Under the pieces are notes generated by a model that worked only from the letters and a program-made list of their open reading frames with translations, did no database searches and was not told where the DNA came from. Of a DNA stretch of 64,000 bases, positions 1 to 8,392 are shown one piece after another. Source of the DNA: Cupriavidus sp. IDO (GTDB taxonomy: Bacteria > Pseudomonadota > Gammaproteobacteria > Burkholderiales > Burkholderiaceae). Positions within the stretch are counted from its first letter, which is position 1; each line of letters opens with the position of its first letter. Position numbers and translations under genes: made by a program. The stretch covers positions 62,001-126,000 of the forward strand of contig NZ_JWMA01000055.1 of NCBI RefSeq assembly GCF_000812465.1. Reading direction: 5' to 3'.

Positions 1-806
1 AGGCGGCCCACCGAGCCGAGCATACGCATGGCCAGCTGGGTGCCCGCCATTTCCATCGAGAACACGGCCACCGGCAGACCTTGCTCCACGGCCACGTGCT
101 CGCCGATGTTCAGCGAGAACGCCGTCTTACCCATCGACGGGCGGCCGGCCACGATGATCAGATCGCCCGCCTGCATGCCGCTGGTCATCTTGTCCAGATC
201 GATGAAGCCGGTCGGCACGCCGGTCACGTCCGTGTTGGAATCGCGGTGGTACAGCTCGTCGATGCGCTCGACCACCTGGGTCAGCAGCGGCTGGATCTCC
301 TGGAAGCCCTTCTGGCCGCGCGAGCCCTCTTCGGCAATTGCGAAGACCTTGGACTCGGCCTCGTCGAGCAACTCGCGGACTTCGCGCCCCTTCGGCGCAA
401 AGGCCGCCGATGCGATATCGTCGGCCACCGTCACCAGCTTGCGCAGCACCGAGCGTTCGCGCACGATTTCCGCATAGCGCCGGATATTGGCCGCGCTCGG
501 CGTGTTCTGCGCCAGCGAATTGAGGTAGGCCAGCCCGCCCACTTCTTCGGCCTTGCCGGCCACCTGCAGCATTTCGTAGACGGTAATGACGTCGGCAGGT
601 TTAGTGGCGGAGATCAGCCGGGCAATGCTCTGGAAGATCAGGCGATGGTCGAATCGATAGAAATCCGCTTCGGACAGGAAATCGGCAATACGGTCCCAGG
701 CGGCGTTATCCAGCAGCAGGCCGCCGAGAACCGATTGCTCGGCTTCGATGGAGTGCGGTGGGACCTTGAGACTGTCGAGTTGGGGATCGGCGACGGGCGC
801 GTTCAT
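1..806 (-). CDS. dnaB: Replicative DNA helicase DnaB (partial, C-terminus outside window)
   Basis: Replicative helicase that unwinds DNA at the fork and interacts with DnaG primase. The minus-strand reading frame starts at ATG 806 and runs off the left edge, leaving about 268 of some 460 residues. The N-terminal domain begins MNAPVADPQLDSLKVPPHS and contains the typical EAEQSVLGGLL segment. The linker is followed by the RecA-like core with the Walker A motif GRPSMGKT near the window edge. It lies downstream of rplI, the usual order in beta-proteobacteria. Identification is firm; only the C-terminal half is unseen. Confidence 0.97.
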   Translation of the reverse strand, partial: MNAPVADPQLDSLKVPPHSIEAEQSVLGGLLLDNAAWDRIADFLSEADFYRFDHRLIFQSIARLISATKPADVITVYEMLQVAGKAEEVGGLAYLNSLAQNTPSAANIRRYAEIVRERSVLRKLVTVADDIASAAFAPKGREVRELLDEAESKVFAIAEEGSRGQKGFQEIQPLLTQVVERIDELYHRDSNTDVTGVPTGFIDLDKMTSGMQAGDLIIVAGRPSMGKTAFSLNIGEHVAVEQGLPVAVFSMEMAGTQLAMRMLGSVGR

Positions 807-945
807 GGGGTGGGATTATAACGGCGGGCGGACGCTCATCGCCGGACATTTGATCGCAACAATCCGGAGACAGCCCTTGACACGCATGGTTGTGGCGTAA
901 GCAGAACCGTTCGCCGGCCGCTCAGTCCGTGTGCGGACAATAAAA

Positions 946-972
946 AAAGGCAGGAGCATGGCTCCTGCCTTT
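946..972 (-). terminator. Rho-independent terminator after rplI
   Basis: A 12-bp inverted repeat (aaaggcaggagc / gctcctgccttt) with a 3-base loop. On the minus strand it is followed by a run of T residues (positions 941-949). It would end the rpsF-priB-rpsR-rplI transcript before dnaB. Confidence 0.85.
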
Positions 973-1027
973 CCTGCTTCGGCTGACAGACGGACAGACC
1001 GGCTGCCGGCAGAGGCGCTGTCGCGTC

Positions 1028-1480
1028 TTAGACCTGATCGCCCAGGACCGACACGGTCACGTCGACCACGACGTCCGTGTGCAGCGCAACGGTGACCGGG
1101 TGGTCGCCAACGACCTTCAGCGGGCCGTTCGGCAGACGAACCTGCGCCTTTTCAACCTTGAAGCCTTGGGCACCCAGGGCATCGGCGATGTCGGCGTTGG
1201 TCACGGAACCGAACAGGCGGCCGTCCACACCCGACTTCTGGGTGATCTGGACGGTCAGGCCGTTCAGCTTCTCGCTTTCGGCTTGCGCGGCGGCGAGCTT
1301 CTCGGCGGCGGCCTTTTCCAGCTCGGCGCGCTTGACTTCGAATTCGGCGATCGCGGTTTGCGTAGCGCGGCGGGCCTTCTTGCTCGGGATCAGGAAGTTA
1401 CGGGCGTAACCGTCCTTCACGCGAACGATGTCACCCAGGTTGCCCAGGTTGATGACTTTTTCCAGCAGAATAATTTGCAT
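1028..1480 (-). CDS. rplI: 50S ribosomal protein L9
   Basis: Large-subunit ribosomal protein of 150 aa, the normal bacterial length. The N-terminal domain begins MQIILLEKVINLGNLGD and includes the conserved VKDGYARNFLIP segment (about residues 20-31). A long Ala/Glu/Lys-rich connecting helix and the C-terminal 23S rRNA-binding domain follow. It is the last gene of the rpsF-priB-rpsR-rplI operon and is followed by a strong terminator. Confidence 0.98.
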   Translation of the reverse strand: MQIILLEKVINLGNLGDIVRVKDGYARNFLIPSKKARRATQTAIAEFEVKRAELEKAAAEKLAAAQAESEKLNGLTVQITQKSGVDGRLFGSVTNADIADALGAQGFKVEKAQVRLPNGPLKVVGDHPVTVALHTDVVVDVTVSVLGDQV

Positions 1481-1516
1481 CGTGTTCTCTCCTTTACGGA
1501 CCTATGGCCTGGACTA

Positions 1517-1795
1517 TCAGTTCTTGTGCAGGTCGGTGTACGGCATCAGCGCGAGGAAACGCGCGCGCTTGATGGCCGTATCCAGCTGACGCTGATAGTG
1601 GGCCTTGGTACCGGTCAGGCGGGCCGGCGTGATCTTGCCGTTGTCGCCGATGAAGTCCTTCAGGGTGTCCAGATCCTTGTAGTCGATCTGTTCCACGCCA
1701 GCCACGGTGAAGCGGCAGAAGCGCTTGCGCTTGAACAGCGGGTTCTGTTGCTGGAAGCGCTTCTTGTTCTTGTTGTCACGTTTGACGAATGCCAT
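1517..1795 (-). CDS. rpsR: 30S ribosomal protein S18
   Basis: Small-subunit protein of 92 aa that partners S6 on the 30S platform. The basic N-terminal tail is followed by the [17 protein letters not shown] region and the conserved [17 protein letters not shown] motif. It starts 3 bp after the priB stop codon, so the two are probably translationally coupled. This order is conserved in beta-proteobacteria. Confidence 0.98.
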
Positions 1796-1798
1796 GAT

Positions 1799-2098
1799 TC
1801 AATCCTTTACGAATGCTTTACATCCGGTGATGTGAAAGACGAGAGCCTTGCTGTTGCGGTGCTTGCGGGCGAGGAATCCTTCGCAGTCGAGCAGCGTGCC
1901 GAGCGGTAGCCGCTCCAGCCGCTGGCCCACCGGGCCGATTCCCATCGCTGCGATTGCAAACTCGACCTGGCGCGGCGTTTCCGCCTCGACGGCCTCGCCG
2001 GCGTACTGCAGGATGCAGTTCACGACGGGCACCCCGGCCGGGGTATAGCGAAGGGCATCGCGTTCCGCCAGGGTGGCGGCAAGCCGAAGCTGGTTCAA
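1799..2098 (-). CDS. priB: Primosomal replication protein N (PriB)
   Basis: Small single-stranded-DNA-binding OB-fold protein of the PriA-dependent restart primosome. I place the start at TTG 2098 (reading MNQLRLAATLAERDALRY), which gives 99 aa. A purine-rich SD-like AAGAGG lies about 9 bases upstream. An in-frame start further upstream at 2122 is possible but would add a non-homologous stretch. The motif GVPVVNCILQY and the C-terminal ITGCKAFVKD fit the family. It sits between rpsF and rpsR, as usual. Confidence 0.93.
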   Translation of the reverse strand: MNQLRLAATLAERDALRYTPAGVPVVNCILQYAGEAVEAETPRQVEFAIAAMGIGPVGQRLERLPLGTLLDCEGFLARKHRNSKALVFHITGCKAFVKD

Positions 2099-2187
2099 CG
2101 CGGGGCCTCTTGCTGTTTGCAATCCTTGCTGTTTACACCCGTGCCGCGGCTGACGCTGTCAGCCATGGCACGCACCGCAGTCCGCAC

Positions 2188-2562
2188 TCAGGCGGCCTGG
2201 CCTTCGGTGGTCGTTTGCGCGGCCTTGCGGGCTTCTTCGCGCTGCACTTCCTTCATCATCGGCGAAGGAGCGGTCTCAGCCTTCTTGGTCTGCACGATCA
2301 GGTGGCGCAGGACGGCATCGTTGAACTTGAACGCGTGCTCGAGTTCGGCCAGGGTGTCCTTGCCGCATTCGATGTTCAGGCAAACGTAGTGAGCCTTGGC
2401 CAGCTTCTGGATCATGTAAGCCATCTGGCGACGGCCCCAGTCTTCCACGCGGTGAACCTGGCCGTTTTGCGACGTGACCAGCGTCTTGTAACGCTCGATC
2501 ATGGCCGGCACTTGTTCGCTCTGGTCCGGATGGACGATAAATACGATTTCGTAATGACGCAT
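2188..2562 (-). CDS. rpsF: 30S ribosomal protein S6
   Basis: Small-subunit protein of 124 aa beginning MRHYEIVFIVHPDQSEQV, the classic S6 N-terminus, so the ATG at 2562 is chosen rather than an upstream in-frame codon. The central RVEDWGRRQMAYMIQK motif (about residues 42-57) is diagnostic. The tail is Ala/Glu rich. It is the first gene of the operon; a plausible promoter lies at 2629-2658. Confidence 0.98.
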   Translation of the reverse strand: MRHYEIVFIVHPDQSEQVPAMIERYKTLVTSQNGQVHRVEDWGRRQMAYMIQKLAKAHYVCLNIECGKDTLAELEHAFKFNDAVLRHLIVQTKKAETAPSPMMKEVQREEARKAAQTTTEGQAA

Positions 2563-2628
2563 TGACGCTCCTTTTGGATAAGCCACCCGGGCGTCACAGT
2601 CCGGTGTAGCAAGGTTGAATAGCCTTAA

Positions 2629-2658
2629 AGTATAGCCCGGATATTGACAACCCCGCAA
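2629..2658 (-). promoter_or_regulatory. Putative sigma-70 promoter for rpsF operon
   Basis: On the minus strand TTGCGG (2653-2658) and TATACT (2629-2634) are separated by 18 bases. They lie about 65 bases upstream of the rpsF start. The -10 box is good and the -35 box fair. This is called by inspection only. Confidence 0.45.
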
Positions 2659-2664
2659 GTCCGT

Positions 2665-3663
2665 TCATGCGCCCGCGAAGACGGCCTGCAGCCTGGCGGG
2701 GTCAGCGGCCAGCCCCGGCTCATTCGCCAGCGCCATCGCGAGCAGAACCCGTGCCTTATAAGGATTGAGGTCGGCGGCAGACACAAAGAGCCCATCGGCC
2801 GGTCGCGGAACTGCCGGAAACGCCACATGGCCGGCACCCGTGCGGGAACTGCGAACGACGGCCACCCCGGCGCTATTGGCGTCCACCAGCGCCTCTGCCA
2901 GCGTTTCATGGATTGAGCCATTGCCGGCGGCGGCCACCACCAGCCCCCGCACGCCTGCCGCCACCATGGCGTCGATTGCCACCCGCCCCGGTTGCGCATA
3001 GCTGGCCACGATCTCTACCTCCGGCCAGCTGGCAGGCATCGGCATGACGGCATGCGCCTGGCGTGCAGGCGCATGTGCAAACCGCGCATAGTCGTCCTGC
3101 ACAAAGCCGAGCGGGCCGGCCAGCGGAGAAACAAAGGCGTCTACCGCCGAGGTGTGCGCCTTGGTGACATCGCGTGCGGCATGGATCTGCTGGTTCAGCA
3201 CGACCAGCACGCCCTTGCCCGCCGCATCCGGATGACTTGCCACCCGGACCGCATCGAGCAGGTTGAGCGGCCCGTCCGCCGACAGCGACGTCGACGGACG
3301 CATCGCAGCCGTCAGCACCACCGGTACCGCGCACGGCAGCGACAGGTGCAACGCCATCGCCGTTTCCTCCAGCGTATCGGTGCCATGCGTGATAACAATG
3401 CCGGCCACATCCGCCTGCGCAGACCAGTGCACCACGCGCGCCGCCAGCGTCGACCACAGCGAAAACGACATGTCCTTGCTGTCGACCTGGGCCACCTGCT
3501 CCGCTTCGATCCGCGCCACCGAGTTCAACGCCGGAACCGCGGCCAGCAACGAAGCCACCGGCACCGTTGCCGCCTGGTAGTGCGCGCTGCTGGCGGGGTT
3601 GCTGGAAGCGCCGGCAATGGTGCCGCCGGTGGCGAGCACAACGATTCGAGGCAGATGAGGCAT
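2665..3663 (-). CDS. L-asparaginase (type II fold)
   Basis: Hydrolyses L-asparagine to aspartate and ammonia. The protein is 332 aa and starts MPHLPRIVVLATGGTIAGA. It carries both family signatures: ATGGTIAG with the nucleophilic Thr near residue 14, and VITHGTDTLEETA with the second catalytic Thr plus Asp around residues 92-104. No signal peptide precedes the first strand, so the enzyme looks cytoplasmic although its sequence is of the AnsB-like class. The ATG at 3663 is preferred over 3711 because homology begins there. It is transcribed separately from lexA, with which it is divergent. Confidence 0.93.
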   Translation of the reverse strand: MPHLPRIVVLATGGTIAGASSNPASSAHYQAATVPVASLLAAVPALNSVARIEAEQVAQVDSKDMSFSLWSTLAARVVHWSAQADVAGIVITHGTDTLEETAMALHLSLPCAVPVVLTAAMRPSTSLSADGPLNLLDAVRVASHPDAAGKGVLVVLNQQIHAARDVTKAHTSAVDAFVSPLAGPLGFVQDDYARFAHAPARQAHAVMPMPASWPEVEIVASYAQPGRVAIDAMVAAGVRGLVVAAAGNGSIHETLAEALVDANSAGVAVVRSSRTGAGHVAFPAVPRPADGLFVSAADLNPYKARVLLAMALANEPGLAADPARLQAVFAGA

Positions 3664-3791
3664 GGGGGCTGAAGGGAGGTGGAAGAATGCCGCCGATTGT
3701 AACCGTGGCACTGCCGCATGCCCTCACAAACGCAGGCCATCATTCAGGTCGATACGATGACTCGGAAATTCTGCTTGCACTTGGTCTGATA

Positions 3792-3827
3792 CTGTATAAA
3801 ATCACAGCATACTGTTTAAACATACAG
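3792..3827. promoter_or_regulatory. Tandem LexA (SOS) boxes of lexA
   Basis: Two CTGT-N8-ACAG palindromes lie at 3792-3807 (CTGTATAAAATCACAG) and 3812-3827 (CTGTTTAAACATACAG). They are 20 bp apart centre to centre, about two helical turns, and 47 bp upstream of the lexA start. They predict negative autoregulation. Confidence 0.92.
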
Positions 3828-3873
3828 TGCCCAGTCCAGCAACCTGTGGACGAATGCACGAACCGGCGATCCC

Positions 3874-4530
3874 ATGGCGACCCTGACACCCCGGCAGCAG
3901 CAGATTTTCGATCTGATCCGCAACACGATCCGCCATACCGGCTTTCCGCCTACACGTGCCGAGATTGCTGCGGAGTTCGGCTTCTCCTCGCCCAATGCCG
4001 CGGAAGAACATCTGCGGGCGCTGGCACGCAAGGGCGTGATCGAGCTGACCCCGGGCGCGTCGCGCGGCATCCGCCTGAAGGTGGCGCGCAGCGATTCGGA
4101 GATGCCCGACCAGTTCTCGCTGCCGATGGCCGGCGTGCTGCAGCTGACGCTGCCGCTGGTTGGCCGCGTGGCCGCTGGCAGCCCCATCCTTGCCGCCGAG
4201 CATATCGACCGCCAGTACCAGGTCGATGCTTCCGTCTTCGACGAGCGCCCTGACTACCTGCTGCGCGTGCGCGGGCTGAGCATGCGCGATGCCGGCATCC
4301 TCGACGGCGACCTGCTGGCCGTGCGCCGTGCAAGTGAAGCGGCAAACGGCAAGATTGTCGTGGCCCGGCTGGGCGACGACGTCACCGTCAAGCGCCTGCA
4401 ACGCCGGGGCGGCCATATCGAACTGATCGCGGAGAACCCGGACTTCCCGAATATCGTCGTGGAGCCCGGCCGCGAGGAATTCTCGCTGGAAGGCATTGCC
4501 GTCGGACTGATCCGCTCTTCCGGCTTCTGA
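3874..4530 (+). CDS. lexA: LexA repressor
   Basis: SOS-response repressor of 218 aa. The N-terminal winged helix begins MATLTPRQQQIFDLIRN and includes the recognition region TRAEIAAEFGFSSPNAAEEH. The C-terminal S24 peptidase domain has the self-cleavage site Ala101-Gly102 (VAAGSPI), catalytic Ser136 (GLSMRD) and Lys173 (VTVKRL). RecA filament would trigger its cleavage. Two SOS boxes lie immediately upstream. Relevant to the prophage, because a LexA box also occurs at the prophage left end (8358-8373). Confidence 0.98.
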   Translation: MATLTPRQQQIFDLIRNTIRHTGFPPTRAEIAAEFGFSSPNAAEEHLRALARKGVIELTPGASRGIRLKVARSDSEMPDQFSLPMAGVLQLTLPLVGRVAAGSPILAAEHIDRQYQVDASVFDERPDYLLRVRGLSMRDAGILDGDLLAVRRASEAANGKIVVARLGDDVTVKRLQRRGGHIELIAENPDFPNIVVEPGREEFSLEGIAVGLIRSSGF

Positions 4531-4638
4531 CCTGCCGGCAGGCATTGCCTGCCCCGGGCCACCCGCTTCCATTGCTTTGCTGACGCCGCCCGGCTCGCCG
4601 GGTGTTGACCCCGCTTTGCCCAAAAAAGAGGTGTAGCC

Positions 4639-4809
4639 ATGCCGCAAATCCACCACGCCGCCGCCCGCCGTCCAGTCAAGCCGGTGCCCTTCCGCCAGTC
4701 GAAAGGCGTGCGTATCTACCAGGGCGCGCAACGCCGCACCATGGTTGGCAGCATGGCCGCGATCTGCCGCATGCTGGAACTGGACGAGCCAGCCAAGCTC
4801 GCTGCCTGA
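4639..4809 (+). CDS. Small hypothetical protein downstream of lexA
   Basis: A 56-aa basic protein starting MPQIHHAAARRPVKPVP. A good ribosome binding site (AGAGGTG) lies 7 bases upstream of the ATG. It is co-directional with lexA, 108 bp after its stop. No membrane segment or known motif is recognised. Its position suggests it may share the SOS-controlled transcript, which is inference only. Confidence 0.6.
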   Translation: MPQIHHAAARRPVKPVPFRQSKGVRIYQGAQRRTMVGSMAAICRMLELDEPAKLAA

Positions 4810-4890
4810 GCGGGACAGTTGCCAGAGATGGCGATTCCCCCTGGGTAGCCGCGCCAACGTGGCGCGCATCCATTCCAGGTCGCAAAGAAA

Positions 4891-4912
4891 AAGACCCGCA
4901 TCGGCGGGCCTT
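4891..4912 (-). terminator. Rho-independent terminator of the 4935-5315 lipoprotein gene
   Basis: Inverted repeat aagacccgc / gcgggcctt (one mismatch) with a T-rich run following on the minus strand (4885-4892). It lies just after the stop codon of the lipoprotein gene. Confidence 0.7.
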
Positions 4913-4934
4913 GGAGATAGGCCGGAAGGGCGCC

Positions 4935-5315
4935 TCAGGTCCGTGCACAGGCCTTGGTTTCGGCATCGAGTTCATGGGGGCTCAGTTGCGGGAACCAGGC
5001 GCCGGTCTTGCGCAGCTCGATGGACGTTCCGTCGGCCTTGACGCCCAGGGACACGAGATACACATAGTCGAACTGCCCGGCCGAGGTCCGGTTGCCGATG
5101 CCGATTTCCACGCGGCCATCCGGGTATGTCACAACACTGGTGTCATCGCCGAGATTATTGCGCAGGCACTGGGCCACCTCATTCAGCTTGACCTGCGTGA
5201 CCATGCGCTTGGCCGGCAGTGCACGGATATCCTTCGCCGACATGCTCGTCGCGCAGCCAGCCAACAGAATGGATAGCGCCAAGCTACCCGAGACAATCTT
5301 CGCCCGACCCGACAT
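4935..5315 (-). CDS. Hypothetical lipoprotein
   Basis: A 126-aa protein with a clear lipoprotein signal: positively charged N-terminus (MSGRAK), a hydrophobic stretch and the lipobox LLAGC (Cys21). It should be acylated and anchored in the envelope. The mature part is polar and contains one more conserved-looking Cys near the C-terminus. No family is recognised. It is a single gene with its own terminator. Confidence 0.8.
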   Translation of the reverse strand: MSGRAKIVSGSLALSILLAGCATSMSAKDIRALPAKRMVTQVKLNEVAQCLRNNLGDDTSVVTYPDGRVEIGIGNRTSAGQFDYVYLVSLGVKADGTSIELRKTGAWFPQLSPHELDAETKACART

Positions 5316-5409
5316 GACAACCCTTCAATGAATGCGAGGCGGGTATGGTACAGGACAGCCAGCGTTCGCGAAGACCATGACGGCCGTCAGGTCACGCGGT
5401 TGCGGCCGG

Positions 5410-6162
5410 TTACCACCGCAGCAGATCTGGCCAGATAAGCACCGCAGCTACGCCGACGACCATCATCGCCACAAGCATCAGCGCGCGGACGGGGCCATCG
5501 TTGCGTTCCGGCGCGGCCTTCGGCAGCCATGGATCGGCGGGTTCCGCGCGCTCGTTTGGCTCGATCAATGGCGCAGGCGCCACAACCTGGACCATCGTCG
5601 GGGTAGCCGGCACGAAGTCGGACTGAGCCAGCAGATTGGCCATATGGGTGCCCGCCCTCTCGCTGGTGCCGGTGCGCAAAAAGAGGACTTTCGCCAGGGA
5701 CAGGCAATCGTCCAGCGCAATTTGCGGGCGAGGCCGGAATATCCCGAGGTGATCGCAGATCGTGTCGAGCTTGTGGTTCGGCACCTGGTAGTACTGGGCC
5801 CACTTGAGCTGCCGGATCGAGCAACGCCAGCGCCTGGCCGGAATGCCGGGCAGCACGGTCGCCAGCATCCTGGCCGTGAAATCGGCACCGTGGGCAACCA
5901 GCACGTCGGCGGCGTCGAGAATCGCGTTGACGGCATCCATGTCGAATCGCTTGCCGCGAAGCATCTCGATGGTCATCCCGTGGACACCGGTGGAAGCCGG
6001 CTCAACGGGGACGTCTGGCTCCCGCGAGCCATAGTAGCTGTCAACCTCCCGTACGAGCGAGCCCAGCCGGGGGGCTACCTCCACAAGCAGTAAGCCTATG
6101 CTGATGGGCTCATCCGCAGGGGTGAGTCCAGTTGTCTCGGTGCTTACGATCGCGACCAGCAT
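5410..6162 (-). CDS. DnaQ-fold exonuclease-like protein, catalytically degenerate, C-terminal membrane anchor
   Basis: A 250-aa protein with a DEDDh-exonuclease-like fold in residues 1-170. The Exo I region reads VSTETTGL instead of the canonical DTETTG, so the first metal-binding Asp is Ser. The Exo II region AHGADFTARML has Thr where the Asp after Phe is expected. The Exo III region PQIALDDC has Gln in place of the catalytic His, although the last Asp is present. A Pro-rich linker follows, and residues about 230-245 form a hydrophobic segment. Three of the five catalytic residues therefore look lost, suggesting a binding or scaffold role. Family membership is likely; function is unknown. 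Confidence 0.75.
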   Translation of the reverse strand: MLVAIVSTETTGLTPADEPISIGLLLVEVAPRLGSLVREVDSYYGSREPDVPVEPASTGVHGMTIEMLRGKRFDMDAVNAILDAADVLVAHGADFTARMLATVLPGIPARRWRCSIRQLKWAQYYQVPNHKLDTICDHLGIFRPRPQIALDDCLSLAKVLFLRTGTSERAGTHMANLLAQSDFVPATPTMVQVVAPAPLIEPNERAEPADPWLPKAAPERNDGPVRALMLVAMMVVGVAAVLIWPDLLRW

Positions 6163-6181
6163 ATGGCCTCCAGGCCCGGTG

Positions 6182-6730
6182 CTACCTGGCTACCCCGCAA
6201 CTCTGGCCAGCACAGGCGTACTCCCTGGTCATGCCGCCCATGCAGTTCACCTGATAGGTATCGCCGGCCTGGCTGGTGCCGGTCACGAGGGCGTGCCCCA
6301 CCGGCATGCACATGTCGCGCTGCGCCAGGGCTTCGACAGTTGCCGAATATCGCCCCGGCTGGGGCGCAGGCGCCATTTCCGGCTGCGCCGCCCTTGCCGC
6401 GACCGTTTGCGAGACACAGCCGCGCTGCGCACTCAACGCCTGCAGGGCCGCCGCACGCGCCGAGGCATTCTCCGTGGCAGCGTTCCGCTCCAGCGCATTG
6501 CCGATGCCGAAGTCGCCCAGGAAGGCAAGGATCGAGCGGGCATCGAACTGGCTTTCCTGGTCGATCTGCTGCCGGAAGCCGCTGACCCTGGCCTGCTCAA
6601 GCGCAATCTCGCGGCAAGTCATGGCCTGGCGCTCAAATTCGGTCACCGTGCCGACCCGCCCATAGTGTTTTGTCGCGCAGCCCTGGAGGACGAGCAGGCA
6701 GAGGCCGACGACCACGATTCCTCGGTACAT
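6182..6730 (-). CDS. Hypothetical lipoprotein
   Basis: A 182-aa protein starting MYRGIVVVGLCLLVLQGC, with lipobox LQGC. The ATG at 6730 is chosen because the signal peptide starts there. The mature region has an Ala-rich helical centre and a C-terminal domain with four Cys residues (MCMPVGHALV...CMGG...CAGQSC) that may form disulfides in the periplasm. No family is recognised. It lies 19 bp downstream of the start of the degenerate DnaQ-like gene and is co-directional with it. Confidence 0.75.
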   Translation of the reverse strand: MYRGIVVVGLCLLVLQGCATKHYGRVGTVTEFERQAMTCREIALEQARVSGFRQQIDQESQFDARSILAFLGDFGIGNALERNAATENASARAAALQALSAQRGCVSQTVAARAAQPEMAPAPQPGRYSATVEALAQRDMCMPVGHALVTGTSQAGDTYQVNCMGGMTREYACAGQSCGVAR

Positions 6731-7019
6731 GCGCGTCTCCCGCCTGTAGTTTTCCCGGAAGAGTAGTCCGCGGGAGGCAAGCGGCATATCCGCCATACAG
6801 CCTAGCCGGGCCGGACCACGGCCGGCAACGCCGGCTTTCATCGGACGGGATGGCGGGTGGAAACCAAAAGAATGAGGGAGGGCCGCCACCCTTGCTCAAG
6901 ATGCTCACAATTGCTGACGGTTGATCGCGCCTCAGACGTTTGCAGTTGCTTGCTTGCCCAATGCGAGAACCCGCGGCATGCGGGCAGCGTGCGTCTTCAA
7001 ACGTGCCGGTATTCGCCGA

Positions 7020-7898
7020 TCAGTACACGGGCGACATGCCAACGGGTCGATTCTTGAATCGCCGGTGGATCCAGTAATACTGCTCCGGCATGGTCGCGAT
7101 CTGCGCTTCCAGGAAGGCGTTCATGCGCCGGGAATCCTCTTCCACGCTACCTGAAGGGTAGCCCTCAAGCGCGTCGAACACGCGCAGGCGGTAGCCGCGG
7201 TAGTCAGGCAGCACCTCGGTGGTAAAGGGCACCACGCGCGCACCGGTGATGCTGGCCAGGCGCGAGGCCGAGGTCAGCGTGCAGGCGGGCACGCCGAAGA
7301 ACGGCACGAATACAGAATCGGGGGTACCGAAGTCCATGTCCGCAGCCAGCATCACGGGGCAGCCCGCGCGCAGCGCACGCACCACCTGCTTGCCGCTGCC
7401 GCTGCGCGGGATCATCTCGGCGCCGAAGCGGCCGCGCTGCGCTAGCGAGATCGCCTCCAGCAACGGACTCGACATCCGGGAGTATAGCGACGCCACCGGA
7501 TGGCGCATCGAATAGAACATGCAACCGGCCTCGATGCCGACGAAGTGAAAGCCAAGGAAGATGGTTGGCTGTTCCGAGCAGGCAGCCAGGTCGATGCGGG
7601 TGTCCAGCTCGATCAGCTTGCCCAGGCGCTCGGCGTTGCCGAACCATTGCACGCCGCGCTCGAGGTAGCTGCGCAGGACGTGGCCGAAGTGATTCCGTGC
7701 CAGCTGTTGGCGCGTGTCTTCGTCCATGTCCGGGAAGCACAGCATCAGGTTGGTAAGGACGATACGGCGGCGGCGACTGGGAATGCGGTAGAGCAGCTTG
7801 CCGATCGCATCACCCAGGCGTGCGGTCACGCCATATGGCAATGCGGCAAGAAGCTTGAAAGCAGCAGTGGTCAGCGCGGCCTGGAGCCGGTAGGTCAT
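7020..7898 (-). CDS. Lipid A biosynthesis lauroyl/myristoyl acyltransferase (LpxL/HtrB family)
   Basis: Inner-membrane enzyme that adds a secondary acyl chain to Kdo2-lipid IVA. The 292-aa protein starts MTYRLQAALTTAAFKLL, an N-terminal membrane segment. The family HX4(D/E) catalytic motif appears as HFVGIE (about residue 117). Further conserved blocks include PRSGSGKQVVRAL, the LAADMDFG stretch and the terminal YYWIHRRFKNRP. The start at 7898 removes a non-homologous upstream extension. A bidirectional terminator separates it from the prophage junction. Confidence 0.92.
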   Translation of the reverse strand: MTYRLQAALTTAAFKLLAALPYGVTARLGDAIGKLLYRIPSRRRRIVLTNLMLCFPDMDEDTRQQLARNHFGHVLRSYLERGVQWFGNAERLGKLIELDTRIDLAACSEQPTIFLGFHFVGIEAGCMFYSMRHPVASLYSRMSSPLLEAISLAQRGRFGAEMIPRSGSGKQVVRALRAGCPVMLAADMDFGTPDSVFVPFFGVPACTLTSASRLASITGARVVPFTTEVLPDYRGYRLRVFDALEGYPSGSVEEDSRRMNAFLEAQIATMPEQYYWIHRRFKNRPVGMSPVY

Positions 7899-8153
7899 GG
7901 AGATCCTGTGGAGCGGTGCTGCGGCGATGGGACGTCGGCCCTGGCGGGCGACTGCGCAGCAGTGGTTCGGCGCCACAGGCTCGTGGCGGGCGGGATGCAC
8001 GCGAATGCGATAAGAGCGATGCCCGCCGGCCCCGGGTGGGGCGACACTTGGCGAAGCACGGTGCATGTCGGGCCTGAACTGGCAGGGCAGCCCGCGTTGG
8101 AGGCGGAAAGAAAAACAGCCACTTTATAAGTGGCTGTCTTCTAAGAAAGATTC
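7899..8153. other. Intergenic region between lpxL and prophage attL
   Basis: Together with the attL repeat and the phage left-end leader this is part of a 494-base stretch (7899-8392) without a convincing gene. It holds the lpxL upstream region and a terminator hairpin at 8111-8140. I see no other feature in it. Confidence 0.6.
8111..8140. terminator. Bidirectional terminator hairpin next to attL
   Basis: A 10-bp perfect inverted repeat (acagccactt / aagtggctgt) with a 3-base loop. It is flanked by an A-run on the left and a T-rich stretch on the right, so it can work on both strands. It sits just outside attL and probably belongs to the original tRNA-His neighbourhood. Confidence 0.7.
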
Positions 8154-8202
8154 TTGGGGTGGCTGATGGGACTCGAACCCACGACGACAGGAATCACAAT
8201 CC
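8154..8202. repeat. attL: 49-bp tRNA-His 3'-half repeat
   Basis: Identical to 60840-60888. It corresponds to the tRNA 3' end, T-arm and anticodon-loop region, read on the minus strand. Beyond 8202 the sequence diverges and no tRNA 5' half follows, so this copy is not a functional tRNA. Confidence 0.95.
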
Positions 8203-8392
8203 GGCACTACAAGTCACTTTTTAGATTATAACTCAGATACTTAGCTTTCCGATTTTCCAACCACGCGGAAAAGTCACCCCCAGTGTTTATGCGGCTCTCC
8301 GGGTGCCCGTTGGAAAATTTTGGCCCTCCCCTTGCGACATGCTTGCCGGTCTATATACTGTACATTTATACAGTGCCAGTGAGCCGCGCAAC
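8203..8392. other. Phage left-end leader
   Basis: About 190 bases between attL and the first phage gene, AT-rich at 8210-8260. No gene is supported. It contains the SOS box at 8358-8373 and presumably the promoter for the gene starting at 8393, with TATACT overlapping the box. Confidence 0.6.
8358..8373. promoter_or_regulatory. LexA (SOS) box at prophage left end
   Basis: CTGTACATTTATACAG is a near-perfect palindrome matching CTGT-N8-ACAG. It lies 20 bp upstream of the gene starting at 8393. The closeness of its spacer to the AT-rich LexA consensus suggests tight control by the host repressor encoded at 3874-4530. Confidence 0.85.

Noticed and set aside
8154..8230. tRNA-like sequence at attL
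   Set aside because: Only the 3' half matches tRNA-His; the following bases cannot form the anticodon stem, D-arm or acceptor, so it is an attachment-site remnant.
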